Below, in pieces: positions 33,211 through 41,178 of a stretch of 52,556 bases of DNA (positions are counted from its first letter, which is position 1; each line of letters opens with the position of its first letter). Source of the stretch: RGIG5612 sp045599965 (GTDB lineage: Bacteria; Bacillota; Clostridia; Lachnospirales; Lachnospiraceae); the NCBI GenBank assembly GCA_045599965.1, contig JAZRXA010000074.1, forward strand, positions 1 through 52,556. The letters are read 5' to 3'. The notes under the pieces are model-generated. The model worked only from the letters and a program-made list of their open reading frames with translations. It did no database searches and had not been told where the DNA came from. A program made the translations under genes and the position numbers.

Positions 33211-34848
33211 ATGGAAGAAATTAAAACTTCAAAAAACTTTATAGAAGTAGAAATAGACAAGGACTTGGCCGATGGTGTTTATACACGAGTAGAAACTAGG
33301 TTCCCTCCTGAACCTAATGGCTACTTACATATCGGTCATGCCAAATCTATTTTATTGAATTTTGGCCTCGCAAAAGAATATGGTGGCCTGTTTAATTTAC
33401 GCTTTGATGATACGAATCCTACAAAGGAGGATGTGGAATTTGTTGAGTCTATTAAAGCGGATGTTGAATGGTTAGGTGCAGATTTTGAAGATAGACTTTA
33501 TTTTGCATCTGATTATTTTGACAAGATGTATGAGGCAGCTATTAAGCTTATTAAAGATGGAAAGGCTTATGTTTGTGATTTGTCTGCAGATGAAATCAAA
33601 GAGTATAGAGGAACATATGAAAAGCCTGGAAAAAATAGCCCTTATAGAGATAGAAGCGTAGAGGAAAATTTAACTCTTTTCGAAGAAATGAAGAGTGGAG
33701 TTATTCCTGATGGAAAGAGAGTATTAAGAGCGAAAATAGATATGGCTTCTCCTAATATGAATATGAGAGATCCTGTTATCTATAGAGTTGCTCATGTATC
33801 GCACCATCGTACAGGTGATAAGTGGTGTATTTATCCGATGTACGATTTTGCTCATCCTATTGAGGATGCAGTAGAAGGTATTACGCATTCTATTTGTACT
33901 ATGGAATTTGAAGACCACAGACCTTTATATGATTGGGTCGTTAAAAATGTTGGTTTTGAAATGCCACCTAGACAAATTGAGTTTGCAAAAATGTACTTAA
34001 CCGGTGTTATAACTGGTAAAAGATATATTAAAGAACTTGTTGCTAATGGAGTCGTAGATGGATGGGATGACCCTAGACTTGTAACTATTGCAGCATTAAG
34101 ACGTCGTGGTTTTACCCCAGAATCTATACAACAATTTATTAAACTTAGTGGAGTTTCTAAAGCGCAAAGTTCATCAGATTATGCAATGCTTGAATATTGC
34201 TTAAGAGAAGACTTAAAGCCTAAGGCTCCTAGATATATGGCTGTATTAGACCCTATTAAGCTTGTTATTGATAATTATCCAGATGACCAAGTTGAAATGC
34301 TTGACGCTGTTAATAATCCTGAAAATGAAGAATTAGGAAGTCGTAAGGTACCTTTTTCAAAAGAACTTTATATTGATAGAGAAGATTTTATGGAAGTACC
34401 ACCTCCAAAATATTTTAGATTATTCCCAGGTAATGAAGTTCGTCTTATGAATGCATATTTCGTTAAATGCGTTTCATATGAAAAGGATGACCATGGAAAA
34501 GTTAGTGTTCTTCATTGCACATATGATCCTGAAACAAAGAGCGGTACAGGTTTTACAGGCCGTAAAGTTAAGGGCACAATTCATTGGGTTAGTGCGAAAC
34601 ATGCAGTAAAATGCGAAGCACGTCTTTATGAACAATTAGTTGATGAAGAAAGAAATATTAATCCTAATTCACTTACAGTTATGGATAGCTGTTTTGTTGA
34701 ACCAGAATTAGCAAAAGCTAATAAAGGTGACGCTTTCCAATTTGTAAGACATGGATATTTCAACGTAGATATAAAAGATACAACGGATAATCATTTGGTA
34801 TTTAATAGAATAGTATCACTAAAGAGTTCTTTTAAACTTCCGCAATAA
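33211..34848 (+). CDS. glnS: Glutaminyl-tRNA synthetase
   Basis: A 545-residue class I synthetase. The RFPPEPNGYLHIGHAKSILLNFG motif (HIGH) and NLRFDDTNPTKED mark it as GlnRS, not GluRS. The ATG starts three bases after rplT with a weak ribosome binding site, so it may be translated by coupling. The KMSKS loop is divergent: VITGKR stands where E. coli has VMSKR. The C-terminal anticodon-binding beta barrels (GRKVKGTIHWVSA, DAFQFVRHGYF) are complete. Many Firmicutes lack GlnRS and use GatCAB, so its presence is a lineage marker. Confidence 0.93.
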   Translation: MEEIKTSKNFIEVEIDKDLADGVYTRVETRFPPEPNGYLHIGHAKSILLNFGLAKEYGGLFNLRFDDTNPTKEDVEFVESIKADVEWLGADFEDRLYFASDYFDKMYEAAIKLIKDGKAYVCDLSADEIKEYRGTYEKPGKNSPYRDRSVEENLTLFEEMKSGVIPDGKRVLRAKIDMASPNMNMRDPVIYRVAHVSHHRTGDKWCIYPMYDFAHPIEDAVEGITHSICTMEFEDHRPLYDWVVKNVGFEMPPRQIEFAKMYLTGVITGKRYIKELVANGVVDGWDDPRLVTIAALRRRGFTPESIQQFIKLSGVSKAQSSSDYAMLEYCLREDLKPKAPRYMAVLDPIKLVIDNYPDDQVEMLDAVNNPENEELGSRKVPFSKELYIDREDFMEVPPPKYFRLFPGNEVRLMNAYFVKCVSYEKDDHGKVSVLHCTYDPETKSGTGFTGRKVKGTIHWVSAKHAVKCEARLYEQLVDEERNINPNSLTVMDSCFVEPELAKANKGDAFQFVRHGYFNVDIKDTTDNHLVFNRIVSLKSSFKLPQ

Positions 34849-34858
34849 TTTTTATATT

Positions 34859-34954
34859 CCGAGCGCGAGCAGGAGGGCACCATACGAGCAGGAGGGACCC
34901 TATTGGGGAGGCGCCAGCGAAGTATGGGAGGTGTCCTGCGGGAGCGAGGACCAC
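34859..34954. repeat. GC-rich dispersed hairpin repeat, copy 2
   Basis: Matches 19156-19255 over its length, in the same orientation on the plus strand. It has CCATAC (34880-34885) facing GTATGG (34922-34927) and the terminal hairpin 34931-34954 (GTGTCCT with AGGA plus CAC). It fills the gap between glnS and the rhamnosidase gene, 21 bases before the latter's start. Confidence 0.85.
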
Positions 34955-34974
34955 TGAAATAATAGGAGTAGATT

Positions 34975-37512
34975 ATGGAGCGTTCATGGAATGCAAAGTG
35001 GATATCACCTAAAAAGGGAGATAAATTCCATCCAATATTCTTCAAAGACTTTTTTATAGATGATGAAATTGAAAAGGCCACCCTATATATATCAGGGCTT
35101 GGTCTTTTTGAGGCTTATATAAATAATGTTAAAGTTGGAAATGAACTCTTAACACCATATGTTTCTGATTATGAAAATTGTATTCAGTATTTCGAATATG
35201 ATATTACAGACATGCTTTATTATGGGCCAAATTCAAATAAAAATTCTATTGATGTTTCTTTAGGTAATGGATGGTATAAGGGAAGATTTGGACTAGATGG
35301 TGAAGATAATAATTATGGCTCACGATTTGCTTTGATTGCTGAAATTGTTATCGAAAAGAAACTTAGTGACGATGAATTAAATATTGTAACGATTGATTTA
35401 AAAAAACCTATAAAACTAAAGGAATCTAAATCACCTATTATCACTATTTCAACTGATGAAAGTTGGAAATATTATGGTTCTGATATTGAAGTTAGTGGTA
35501 TTTATGATGGTGAGATAATTAATAGACTGTTATGGGAAGGAAAGGCTAATCCTGAAAAAAAACCGGATGTTCTTAAACTTCCACAAAAACTAGTTAAATC
35601 TTATTCTGTTCCAGTAGTTATTAAAGAGCAAATTGATGTTAAAGAGGTAATTACTACTCCTAAAGGAGAAACTGTTTTAGACTTTGGACAAAATTTCGCA
35701 GGCTTTGTAAAATTCAAATCTAAATTACCAAAAGGAACTAAGGTTAGATTAGAGTTCGGTGAAGTTTTACAAAAAGGGAATTTCTATAACGAAAATTATA
35801 GAAGTGCTTTAGGTGGACTTACATATATTTCGGATGGAAAAGAAGATAATGTAATGCCACACTTTACTTATTTTGCAGGTCGATATGTAAAAGTAACGGG
35901 ATGGGAAGGAAAATTTAATCCTGATGATTTTGTTGGATGCGTTATTTATTCTGACATGGAAAGAACAGGATATATAAATACTTCTAATGAAAAAATCAAC
36001 AAACTCTATGAGAATGTTATTTGGAGTCAAAAATCAAACTTTATTGATATTCCAACAAATTGTCCGCAAAGAGATGAAAGACTTGGCTATTCTGGAAATA
36101 TAGCTTTATTTGCTCAAACTGCATGCTACAACATGTATTCAAAAGATTTCCTTAATAGATATTTATATGATCTTCGTGCAGAACAAGTTAAGTTAGAAGG
36201 TGCAATTCCATCTTATATACCGGTTGTTTCAAAACCAATAGTTTCAGGTCTTTGGGGTGATGCAGCAACGATTATTCCTACAATTGTTTATCAAATGTAT
36301 GGAGATCTTGATACATTACAAGATAACTATGACTTAATGAAAGATTGGGTTGATTATGTTGATAATCAAGATTCTAAAAGAGAAAATAAACATTTTCTTC
36401 ATGATTTTGGTTTTCAATATGGCGATTATACAGCCTTAGATTCATATGCATTTGATGATCATAGAGGCGCAACTGATGAATATTTTATTTCTTCAGTTTA
36501 TTACTATATGTCAACTAATATGTTAGCTAATGCAGCTTCTTATCTTGGTAAAATTGTTGATATGTATAAGTACAAACAATTAGCAGATAATATTAAAGAA
36601 GCTATTATGAGTGAGTATTTTTCAAGGTCAGGAAGACTTGCTATTGATACTCAAACTGCTTATATTTTAGCTTTAAAAGCAGGTTTATATGTTGATAAGG
36701 AAAAACTAATAGATGGCTTAAAACTTAGATTTAAGAGAGATTGCTATAAGATAACTGTTGGTTATGCAGCTATTCCATATTTGCTCGGCGTTTTGGCAGA
36801 GAATGGGTTAGAAGAAATTGCATATAAATTTTTATTTAGCGAAAATTATCCAGGTTGGATTGACGAGGTCGACCAGGGCGCTACAACTATTTGGGAAACA
36901 TGGTATACACTTGATGCGCATGGAAATATCAGACCTAATGAACTTAATTCACTTAACCATTATGTTTTCGGTTCTGTTGCTGAATTTATGTATGCTTATA
37001 TGGGCGGAATTAAACCTTCAGAACCAGGATTTACAAGAGTGCAAATTAAGCCAATAATTAACCATCGTCTATCATCATTTTATTGTAAGTATAAATCTGT
37101 TAAAGGTGACATTGTTTCTAGTTGGGAAATTAGAGAAAATGGAGAACTTAGTTTCCACTTTGAAATTCCTGCAGGAACGAAAGCGGATATTTATATGCCA
37201 CAATTCGAAATTAATGGAGTTAAAGTTTTGGATGGTTTATGCGTAAGAGAAGGTTCTTATGACTATGTATATACTCCAGATGAAAGTTATCTAAATAAAT
37301 TTAGTAGTATGAGCACTATTGCTGAATATATGAGTGATGCAGCTGCCAGGGTTATTATTGAAAAGAATTGCCCAATTCTTTATGAAATGTTACAAAATGC
37401 AAATGACGAAATTTTATCAGAAACTCTAGACTATTTTGAAGATGAAAAATTTGATTTAATTACAGAAGAAGCATTAACCAAAATGAAAGAAATGTTGTGG
37501 CAATTAATTTAA
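34975..37512 (+). CDS. Alpha-L-rhamnosidase, glycoside hydrolase family 78
   Basis: An 845-residue enzyme that removes terminal L-rhamnose. Domains: N-terminal beta domain with TLYISGLGLFEAYIN and DVSLGNGWYKGRFG; a second beta domain (VLDFGQNFAGFVKF); the catalytic (alpha/alpha)6 barrel with the acidic motif NCPQRDERLGYSGN near 362-375, GATTIWETW near 634-642 and SLNHYVFG near 659; a C-terminal beta domain. After that about 70 residues form an extra acidic helical tail (from SSMSTIAEYMSD). There is no signal peptide, so it acts inside the cell on imported rhamnosides. AGGAG precedes the ATG. It fits a flavonoid-glycoside diet. Confidence 0.92.
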   Translation: MERSWNAKWISPKKGDKFHPIFFKDFFIDDEIEKATLYISGLGLFEAYINNVKVGNELLTPYVSDYENCIQYFEYDITDMLYYGPNSNKNSIDVSLGNGWYKGRFGLDGEDNNYGSRFALIAEIVIEKKLSDDELNIVTIDLKKPIKLKESKSPIITISTDESWKYYGSDIEVSGIYDGEIINRLLWEGKANPEKKPDVLKLPQKLVKSYSVPVVIKEQIDVKEVITTPKGETVLDFGQNFAGFVKFKSKLPKGTKVRLEFGEVLQKGNFYNENYRSALGGLTYISDGKEDNVMPHFTYFAGRYVKVTGWEGKFNPDDFVGCVIYSDMERTGYINTSNEKINKLYENVIWSQKSNFIDIPTNCPQRDERLGYSGNIALFAQTACYNMYSKDFLNRYLYDLRAEQVKLEGAIPSYIPVVSKPIVSGLWGDAATIIPTIVYQMYGDLDTLQDNYDLMKDWVDYVDNQDSKRENKHFLHDFGFQYGDYTALDSYAFDDHRGATDEYFISSVYYYMSTNMLANAASYLGKIVDMYKYKQLADNIKEAIMSEYFSRSGRLAIDTQTAYILALKAGLYVDKEKLIDGLKLRFKRDCYKITVGYAAIPYLLGVLAENGLEEIAYKFLFSENYPGWIDEVDQGATTIWETWYTLDAHGNIRPNELNSLNHYVFGSVAEFMYAYMGGIKPSEPGFTRVQIKPIINHRLSSFYCKYKSVKGDIVSSWEIRENGELSFHFEIPAGTKADIYMPQFEINGVKVLDGLCVREGSYDYVYTPDESYLNKFSSMSTIAEYMSDAAARVIIEKNCPILYEMLQNANDEILSETLDYFEDEKFDLITEEALTKMKEMLWQLI

Positions 37513-37533
37513 TTCAATATATTGTGTTTTTGC

Positions 37534-37563
37534 TTGCATAGATAGCACCATATAAGATATAAT
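37534..37563 (+). promoter_or_regulatory. Promoter of nrdR
   Basis: TTGCAT (37534-37539), 18 bases, TATAAT (37558-37563), 30 bases before the nrdR ATG. Confidence 0.7.
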
Positions 37564-37593
37564 TCTCACAAATTTATTTCGGAGGCGATTATT

Positions 37594-38043
37594 ATGAAGT
37601 GTCCATTTTGCGGTTGTATTGATACTAAAGTATTAGATTCACGTCCTAATGATGACAGAACTGCAATCAGAAGAAGACGTGAGTGCGAAAAATGCAAAAA
37701 GAGATTTACGACATATGAAAAAATTGAGACTATTCCTTTGATTGTTATTAAAAAAGATAACAACAGAGAAGCATATGATCGTACAAAGATTGAAAAAGGT
37801 GTTCTTAAGGCTTGTTATAAACGTCCTGTTTCAGCTGATCGTTTAGAGCAATTAATCGAAGATATTGAAAACGATATCTATGGCGCAGGCGGTTCAGAAA
37901 TCAAGAGTACAAAGATTGGTGAAATAGTTATGGACAGAATTAAAGAAGTTGACCAAGTTGCTTATGTTAGATTTGCTTCTGTCTATAGAGAATTCAAAGA
38001 TGTAAATACATTTATCGATGAGATAAATAAACTCAATAAATAA
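37594..38043 (+). CDS. nrdR: Transcriptional repressor NrdR
   Basis: A 149-residue regulator of ribonucleotide reductase genes. N-terminal zinc ribbon (CPFCGCIDTKVLDSR, CEKCKKRFTTYE) and an ATP-cone domain (VIKKDNNREAYDRTKIEKG) that senses ATP/dATP. Standard length. GGAGG precedes the ATG. Its stop codon overlaps the start of yqeG by one base. No nrd genes or paired NrdR boxes are in the window. Confidence 0.95.
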   Translation: MKCPFCGCIDTKVLDSRPNDDRTAIRRRRECEKCKKRFTTYEKIETIPLIVIKKDNNREAYDRTKIEKGVLKACYKRPVSADRLEQLIEDIENDIYGAGGSEIKSTKIGEIVMDRIKEVDQVAYVRFASVYREFKDVNTFIDEINKLNK

Positions 38044-38564
38044 TGTTTAAGAAATTTTACCCAACTGTGTATAACCCTAGTATATACACAGTTGATTTTT
38101 CAAATGTATATAGTAAAGGCATAAAAGGTTTGATTATTGATATTGATAATACCTTGGTTGAGCATGATGCGCCGGTGAATGAAAAAGCAATTGATCTTTT
38201 TAAGAAACTACGTTCTTTAGGATTTAAGACTTGCCTTATTTCAAACAATGGTGAAGAAAGAGTTAAACCTTTTGCAAATGCGGTAGAAAGCGATTATATA
38301 TATCATGCTAACAAGCCTAGCAAACAGGCCTATGAAAGCGCTATTTCCAAAATGAAATTAGAAAAAAATGAGGTTATGTTTATAGGAGACCAACTTTTTA
38401 CGGATATTTTTGGAGCTAATAATGCAGAGATTAAAAGTTTGTTAGTAAAACCAATTAAGATTGACCCATACTTTTATATTAGATTAAAACGCCTAGGTGA
38501 AAAAATAGTATTACCATTTTATTTTAGATATGCTAAAAAGCATCCAGAAAAATATAGTTTATGA
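38043..38564 (+). CDS. yqeG: YqeG-family HAD phosphatase
   Basis: A 173-residue HAD IIIA phosphatase. Motif I is GLIIDIDNTLVEHD, motif II is CLISNNGEERV, the Lys is in NKPSKQAYE and the final acidic motif is FIGDQLFTDIFGAN. In Bacilli it precedes yqeH and aroE; here aroE follows directly with an ATGA overlap, but yqeH is absent. The physiological substrate is unknown. A perfect hairpin lies inside codons 7-17. Confidence 0.88.
   Translation: MFKKFYPTVYNPSIYTVDFSNVYSKGIKGLIIDIDNTLVEHDAPVNEKAIDLFKKLRSLGFKTCLISNNGEERVKPFANAVESDYIYHANKPSKQAYESAISKMKLEKNEVMFIGDQLFTDIFGANNAEIKSLLVKPIKIDPYFYIRLKRLGEKIVLPFYFRYAKKHPEKYSL
38063..38100 (+). terminator. Terminator-like hairpin inside the start of yqeG
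   Basis: AACTGTGTATA (38063-38073) pairs perfectly with TATACACAGTT (38083-38093); GA and five T (38096-38100) follow. It can end nrdR messages only when yqeG is not being translated. Confidence 0.6.
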
Positions 38565-39298
38565 ACAGTTATTTAGATGAAAAAAATATTAAACATTTAA
38601 CAGGACTCATAGGGAGTCCTGTTTCGCATAGTTTATCCCCGTCTTTATTTAAGGTTTTCTATTTTCAAAATAAGATGGAAGGCTATAAGTATGTTATTAT
38701 TGATTCATCTATTAAGGGACTAGAAGAGACTATTAAATCTTTAGATAAACGTTTTGTGGGATTTAATGTTACTATGCCAGATAAAATAAAAATAATTGAT
38801 TATCTTGATGAACTTACAGATGAGGTTAAGCAAATAGGAGCTGTAAACACTGTAAAAATTCAAGATGGTAAATTAATTGGGTATAATACGGACGGAAAAG
38901 GATGCCTGAATTCACTTATTAATAATGGTGTTGATGTAAACAATAAGAATGTATTAATCTACGGAGCTGGCGGTGCAGCAAAAGCTATTAATTATGAGTT
39001 AAAGAATAATGGAGCAAATGTTACTATGCTGCATAGGCCGTCGGAACATGACTTAAAAAATGCATTAACAGAAAGTGATATTTTTATAAATGCATCCCCT
39101 GTTGGAATGGATACATATAACTCTCCAATAGAAGATTTTTCTGGAGTAAAAAAAGATTTATTTGTTTTTGATTTAATCTATAAGAATTCTTATAATAAAC
39201 TTTATAAATTATCTAAATTAGCCGGATTAAGGTATATTGACGGCTACGATATGCTTGTAGAGCAAGCAAAACTTTCTTTTGAGATATTCCACAAGTAA
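38561..39298 (+). CDS. aroE: Shikimate dehydrogenase
   Basis: A 245-residue enzyme that reduces 3-dehydroshikimate to shikimate with NADPH. Substrate domain: LIGSPVSHSLSPSLFK, GFNVTMPDK (catalytic Lys), GAVNTV and GYNTDGKG (catalytic Asp). Cofactor domain: LIYGAGGAAKAI and INASPVGM. At 245 residues it is a little short. It overlaps yqeG by four bases. The dehydratase and kinase of the same pathway are fused in a gene 3.7 kb downstream. Confidence 0.92.
   Translation: MNSYLDEKNIKHLTGLIGSPVSHSLSPSLFKVFYFQNKMEGYKYVIIDSSIKGLEETIKSLDKRFVGFNVTMPDKIKIIDYLDELTDEVKQIGAVNTVKIQDGKLIGYNTDGKGCLNSLINNGVDVNNKNVLIYGAGGAAKAINYELKNNGANVTMLHRPSEHDLKNALTESDIFINASPVGMDTYNSPIEDFSGVKKDLFVFDLIYKNSYNKLYKLSKLAGLRYIDGYDMLVEQAKLSFEIFHK
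38598..38622. repeat. Perfect 10-bp inverted repeat in the start of aroE
   Basis: AACAGGACTC (38598-38607), loop ATAGG, GAGTCCTGTT (38613-38622). Only one T follows outside the stem, so termination would be weak. It covers codons 13-21 of aroE, just behind the yqeG stop. Confidence 0.6.
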
Positions 39299-39317
39299 TT
39301 CTAATTTAACTAAAAGG

Positions 39318-39346
39318 TTGTAATAAAATGTCAAAAATATTACAAT
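39318..39346 (+). promoter_or_regulatory. Promoter built on an inverted repeat, ahead of the ABC exporter
   Basis: TTGTAA (39318-39323), 17 bases, TACAAT (39341-39346). The boxes lie in the arms of an inverted repeat, TTGTAATA (39318-39325) and TATTACAA (39338-39345). A dimeric repressor binding here would cover both boxes, as is common for drug-exporter genes. Confidence 0.65.
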
Positions 39347-39417
39347 ATTTATTTGTAGTTAAATGTAATTTTTAAAAATCGCGACGAAAGAAAAATTACT
39401 AGTTTAGGAGTTTTTAA

Positions 39418-41178
39418 ATGATTAAGTTGTTTAAATTTTTAACAAAAAAAGACTGGCTTTATATTTTGCTAGTTTTTGTCTTCACGATTGTAGGTGTAGG
39501 CCTTAATTTATTGATGCCTGATTACATGACGAAGGTAACTGAACTAGTTGAAACTGGTGGAGCAATAAGCGAAGTTTGGAAGTATGGTATTATTATGCTT
39601 CTTTGTGCTATTGGCGATGCTGCATGCACCGTTATTTTAGGCTTCTTTGCTGCTAAAGTTGCTGCTAATTTTTCAGCTAATTTAAGAGAACAAATTTATA
39701 ACAAAGTAGTCAGCTTTTCTATGGAAGAGATTAGCAAGTTTTCAACATCATCTCTTTTAACTAGATCTACTAACGATGTTACACAAATTACGATGCTTAT
39801 TGCTATGGGACTTCAAGCAATACTTAGAGCTCCTATTATTGCAATTTGGGCATTTATAAAAATAATTGGAAGGGCTTATCAACTTCTAATTATTTTAGGA
39901 ATCGCAATTATCATTGTTATTTGCGTTATTGCAGTTTCTATGGTTTTGGTTATTCCTAAGTTTAAACTTATTCAAAAGCTTACTGATAACCTAAATAAAG
40001 TTACAAGAGAAAACTTAACAGGTGTTAGAGTTGTTAGAGCTTATAACGCAGAAACTTATCAACAAAATAAGTTTAATGGAGCAAATAATGATTTATTCCA
40101 AAATCATTTATTTACAGGTAAGATTATGGCTTACCTAGCTCCTGGACTTCAATTTGTAATGAGCATGACTTCGCTTGCAATTTATTGGGTTGGAGCGAAT
40201 GTTATTCAAAATGCAACGGATCCTTTGATAAGAATTCAAATGTTTAGTGAACTTGTAACATTTATGTCTTATGGAATTCAAATAATCATTGCCTTTATGT
40301 TAGTTGCTATGATTTTTATCATGCTTCCTAGAGCTATGGTTGCTGCTGGACGTATTAATGAAGTATTAGACAATAATTCGAAGATTTTTGATGGATCAAA
40401 TGAGAACATTCCTGAAAGAAACGGTAAGGTTGAGTTTATAGATGTTGACTTTGCTTATCCAGATGCAGCTGAAAAAGTTCTAAACGATGTAACTTTTACA
40501 GCCAACCCTGGTGATACAGTTGCGTTTATCGGATCTACTGGTTCAGGAAAGAGCACATTAATTAATCTTGTACCTAGATTCTTTGATGTAACTAATGGAA
40601 AAATATTAGTTGATGGCGTAGATGTACGAGATTATAAAATTTCTGATTTGCATGACAAAATTGGATATATTTCTCAAAGAGCCGTTTTATTTAAGGGAGA
40701 TCTTCGTTCCAATATTGCTTATGGAAATTATGAAGAAGAAGATATAAAAGATGATGAAGTAATTCATGCACTTATGGTTGCTCAAGGTAAAGATGTCCTT
40801 GAACAATCTGAAGAAGGTTTAGATGCCGAAGTTGCTCAAGGCGGAACAAACTTCTCAGGTGGACAAAAACAACGTATTTCTATTGCTAGAGCTATTTATA
40901 AAAAACCGGAAATATTTATTTTCGATGATTCTTTCTCAGCGCTTGATTATAAGACTGATAAAACTTTAAGAGAAGCTCTTAAAAAAGAAACTAATGGAGC
41001 AACTGTTTTAATCGTTGCACAACGTATAGGTACTGTAAAAGATGCAGACCTTATTGTAGTTTTAGACGAAGGCAGAGTTGCTGGTATGGGTAAGCATGAA
41101 GAATTATTAAAATCCTGCGAAGTATACCGTCAAATTGCTTATTCACAATTATCAGAGGAGGAATTAGCCAATGCGTAG
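39418..41178 (+). CDS. ABC exporter, half-transporter with degenerate ATP site
   Basis: A 586-residue type IV (B-type) ABC exporter half: six membrane helices (about residues 12-310), then the ATPase domain with Walker A GSTGSGKST and signature FSGGQKQR. The catalytic Glu after Walker B is Asp (IFDDSFSALD) and the switch His is Gln (VAQRIGTV). These changes mark the non-hydrolysing partner of a heterodimer. The stop overlaps the second subunit by eight bases. Substrate (drug, lipid or peptide) unknown. Confidence 0.93.
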   Translation: MIKLFKFLTKKDWLYILLVFVFTIVGVGLNLLMPDYMTKVTELVETGGAISEVWKYGIIMLLCAIGDAACTVILGFFAAKVAANFSANLREQIYNKVVSFSMEEISKFSTSSLLTRSTNDVTQITMLIAMGLQAILRAPIIAIWAFIKIIGRAYQLLIILGIAIIIVICVIAVSMVLVIPKFKLIQKLTDNLNKVTRENLTGVRVVRAYNAETYQQNKFNGANNDLFQNHLFTGKIMAYLAPGLQFVMSMTSLAIYWVGANVIQNATDPLIRIQMFSELVTFMSYGIQIIIAFMLVAMIFIMLPRAMVAAGRINEVLDNNSKIFDGSNENIPERNGKVEFIDVDFAYPDAAEKVLNDVTFTANPGDTVAFIGSTGSGKSTLINLVPRFFDVTNGKILVDGVDVRDYKISDLHDKIGYISQRAVLFKGDLRSNIAYGNYEEEDIKDDEVIHALMVAQGKDVLEQSEEGLDAEVAQGGTNFSGGQKQRISIARAIYKKPEIFIFDDSFSALDYKTDKTLREALKKETNGATVLIVAQRIGTVKDADLIVVLDEGRVAGMGKHEELLKSCEVYRQIAYSQLSEEELANA

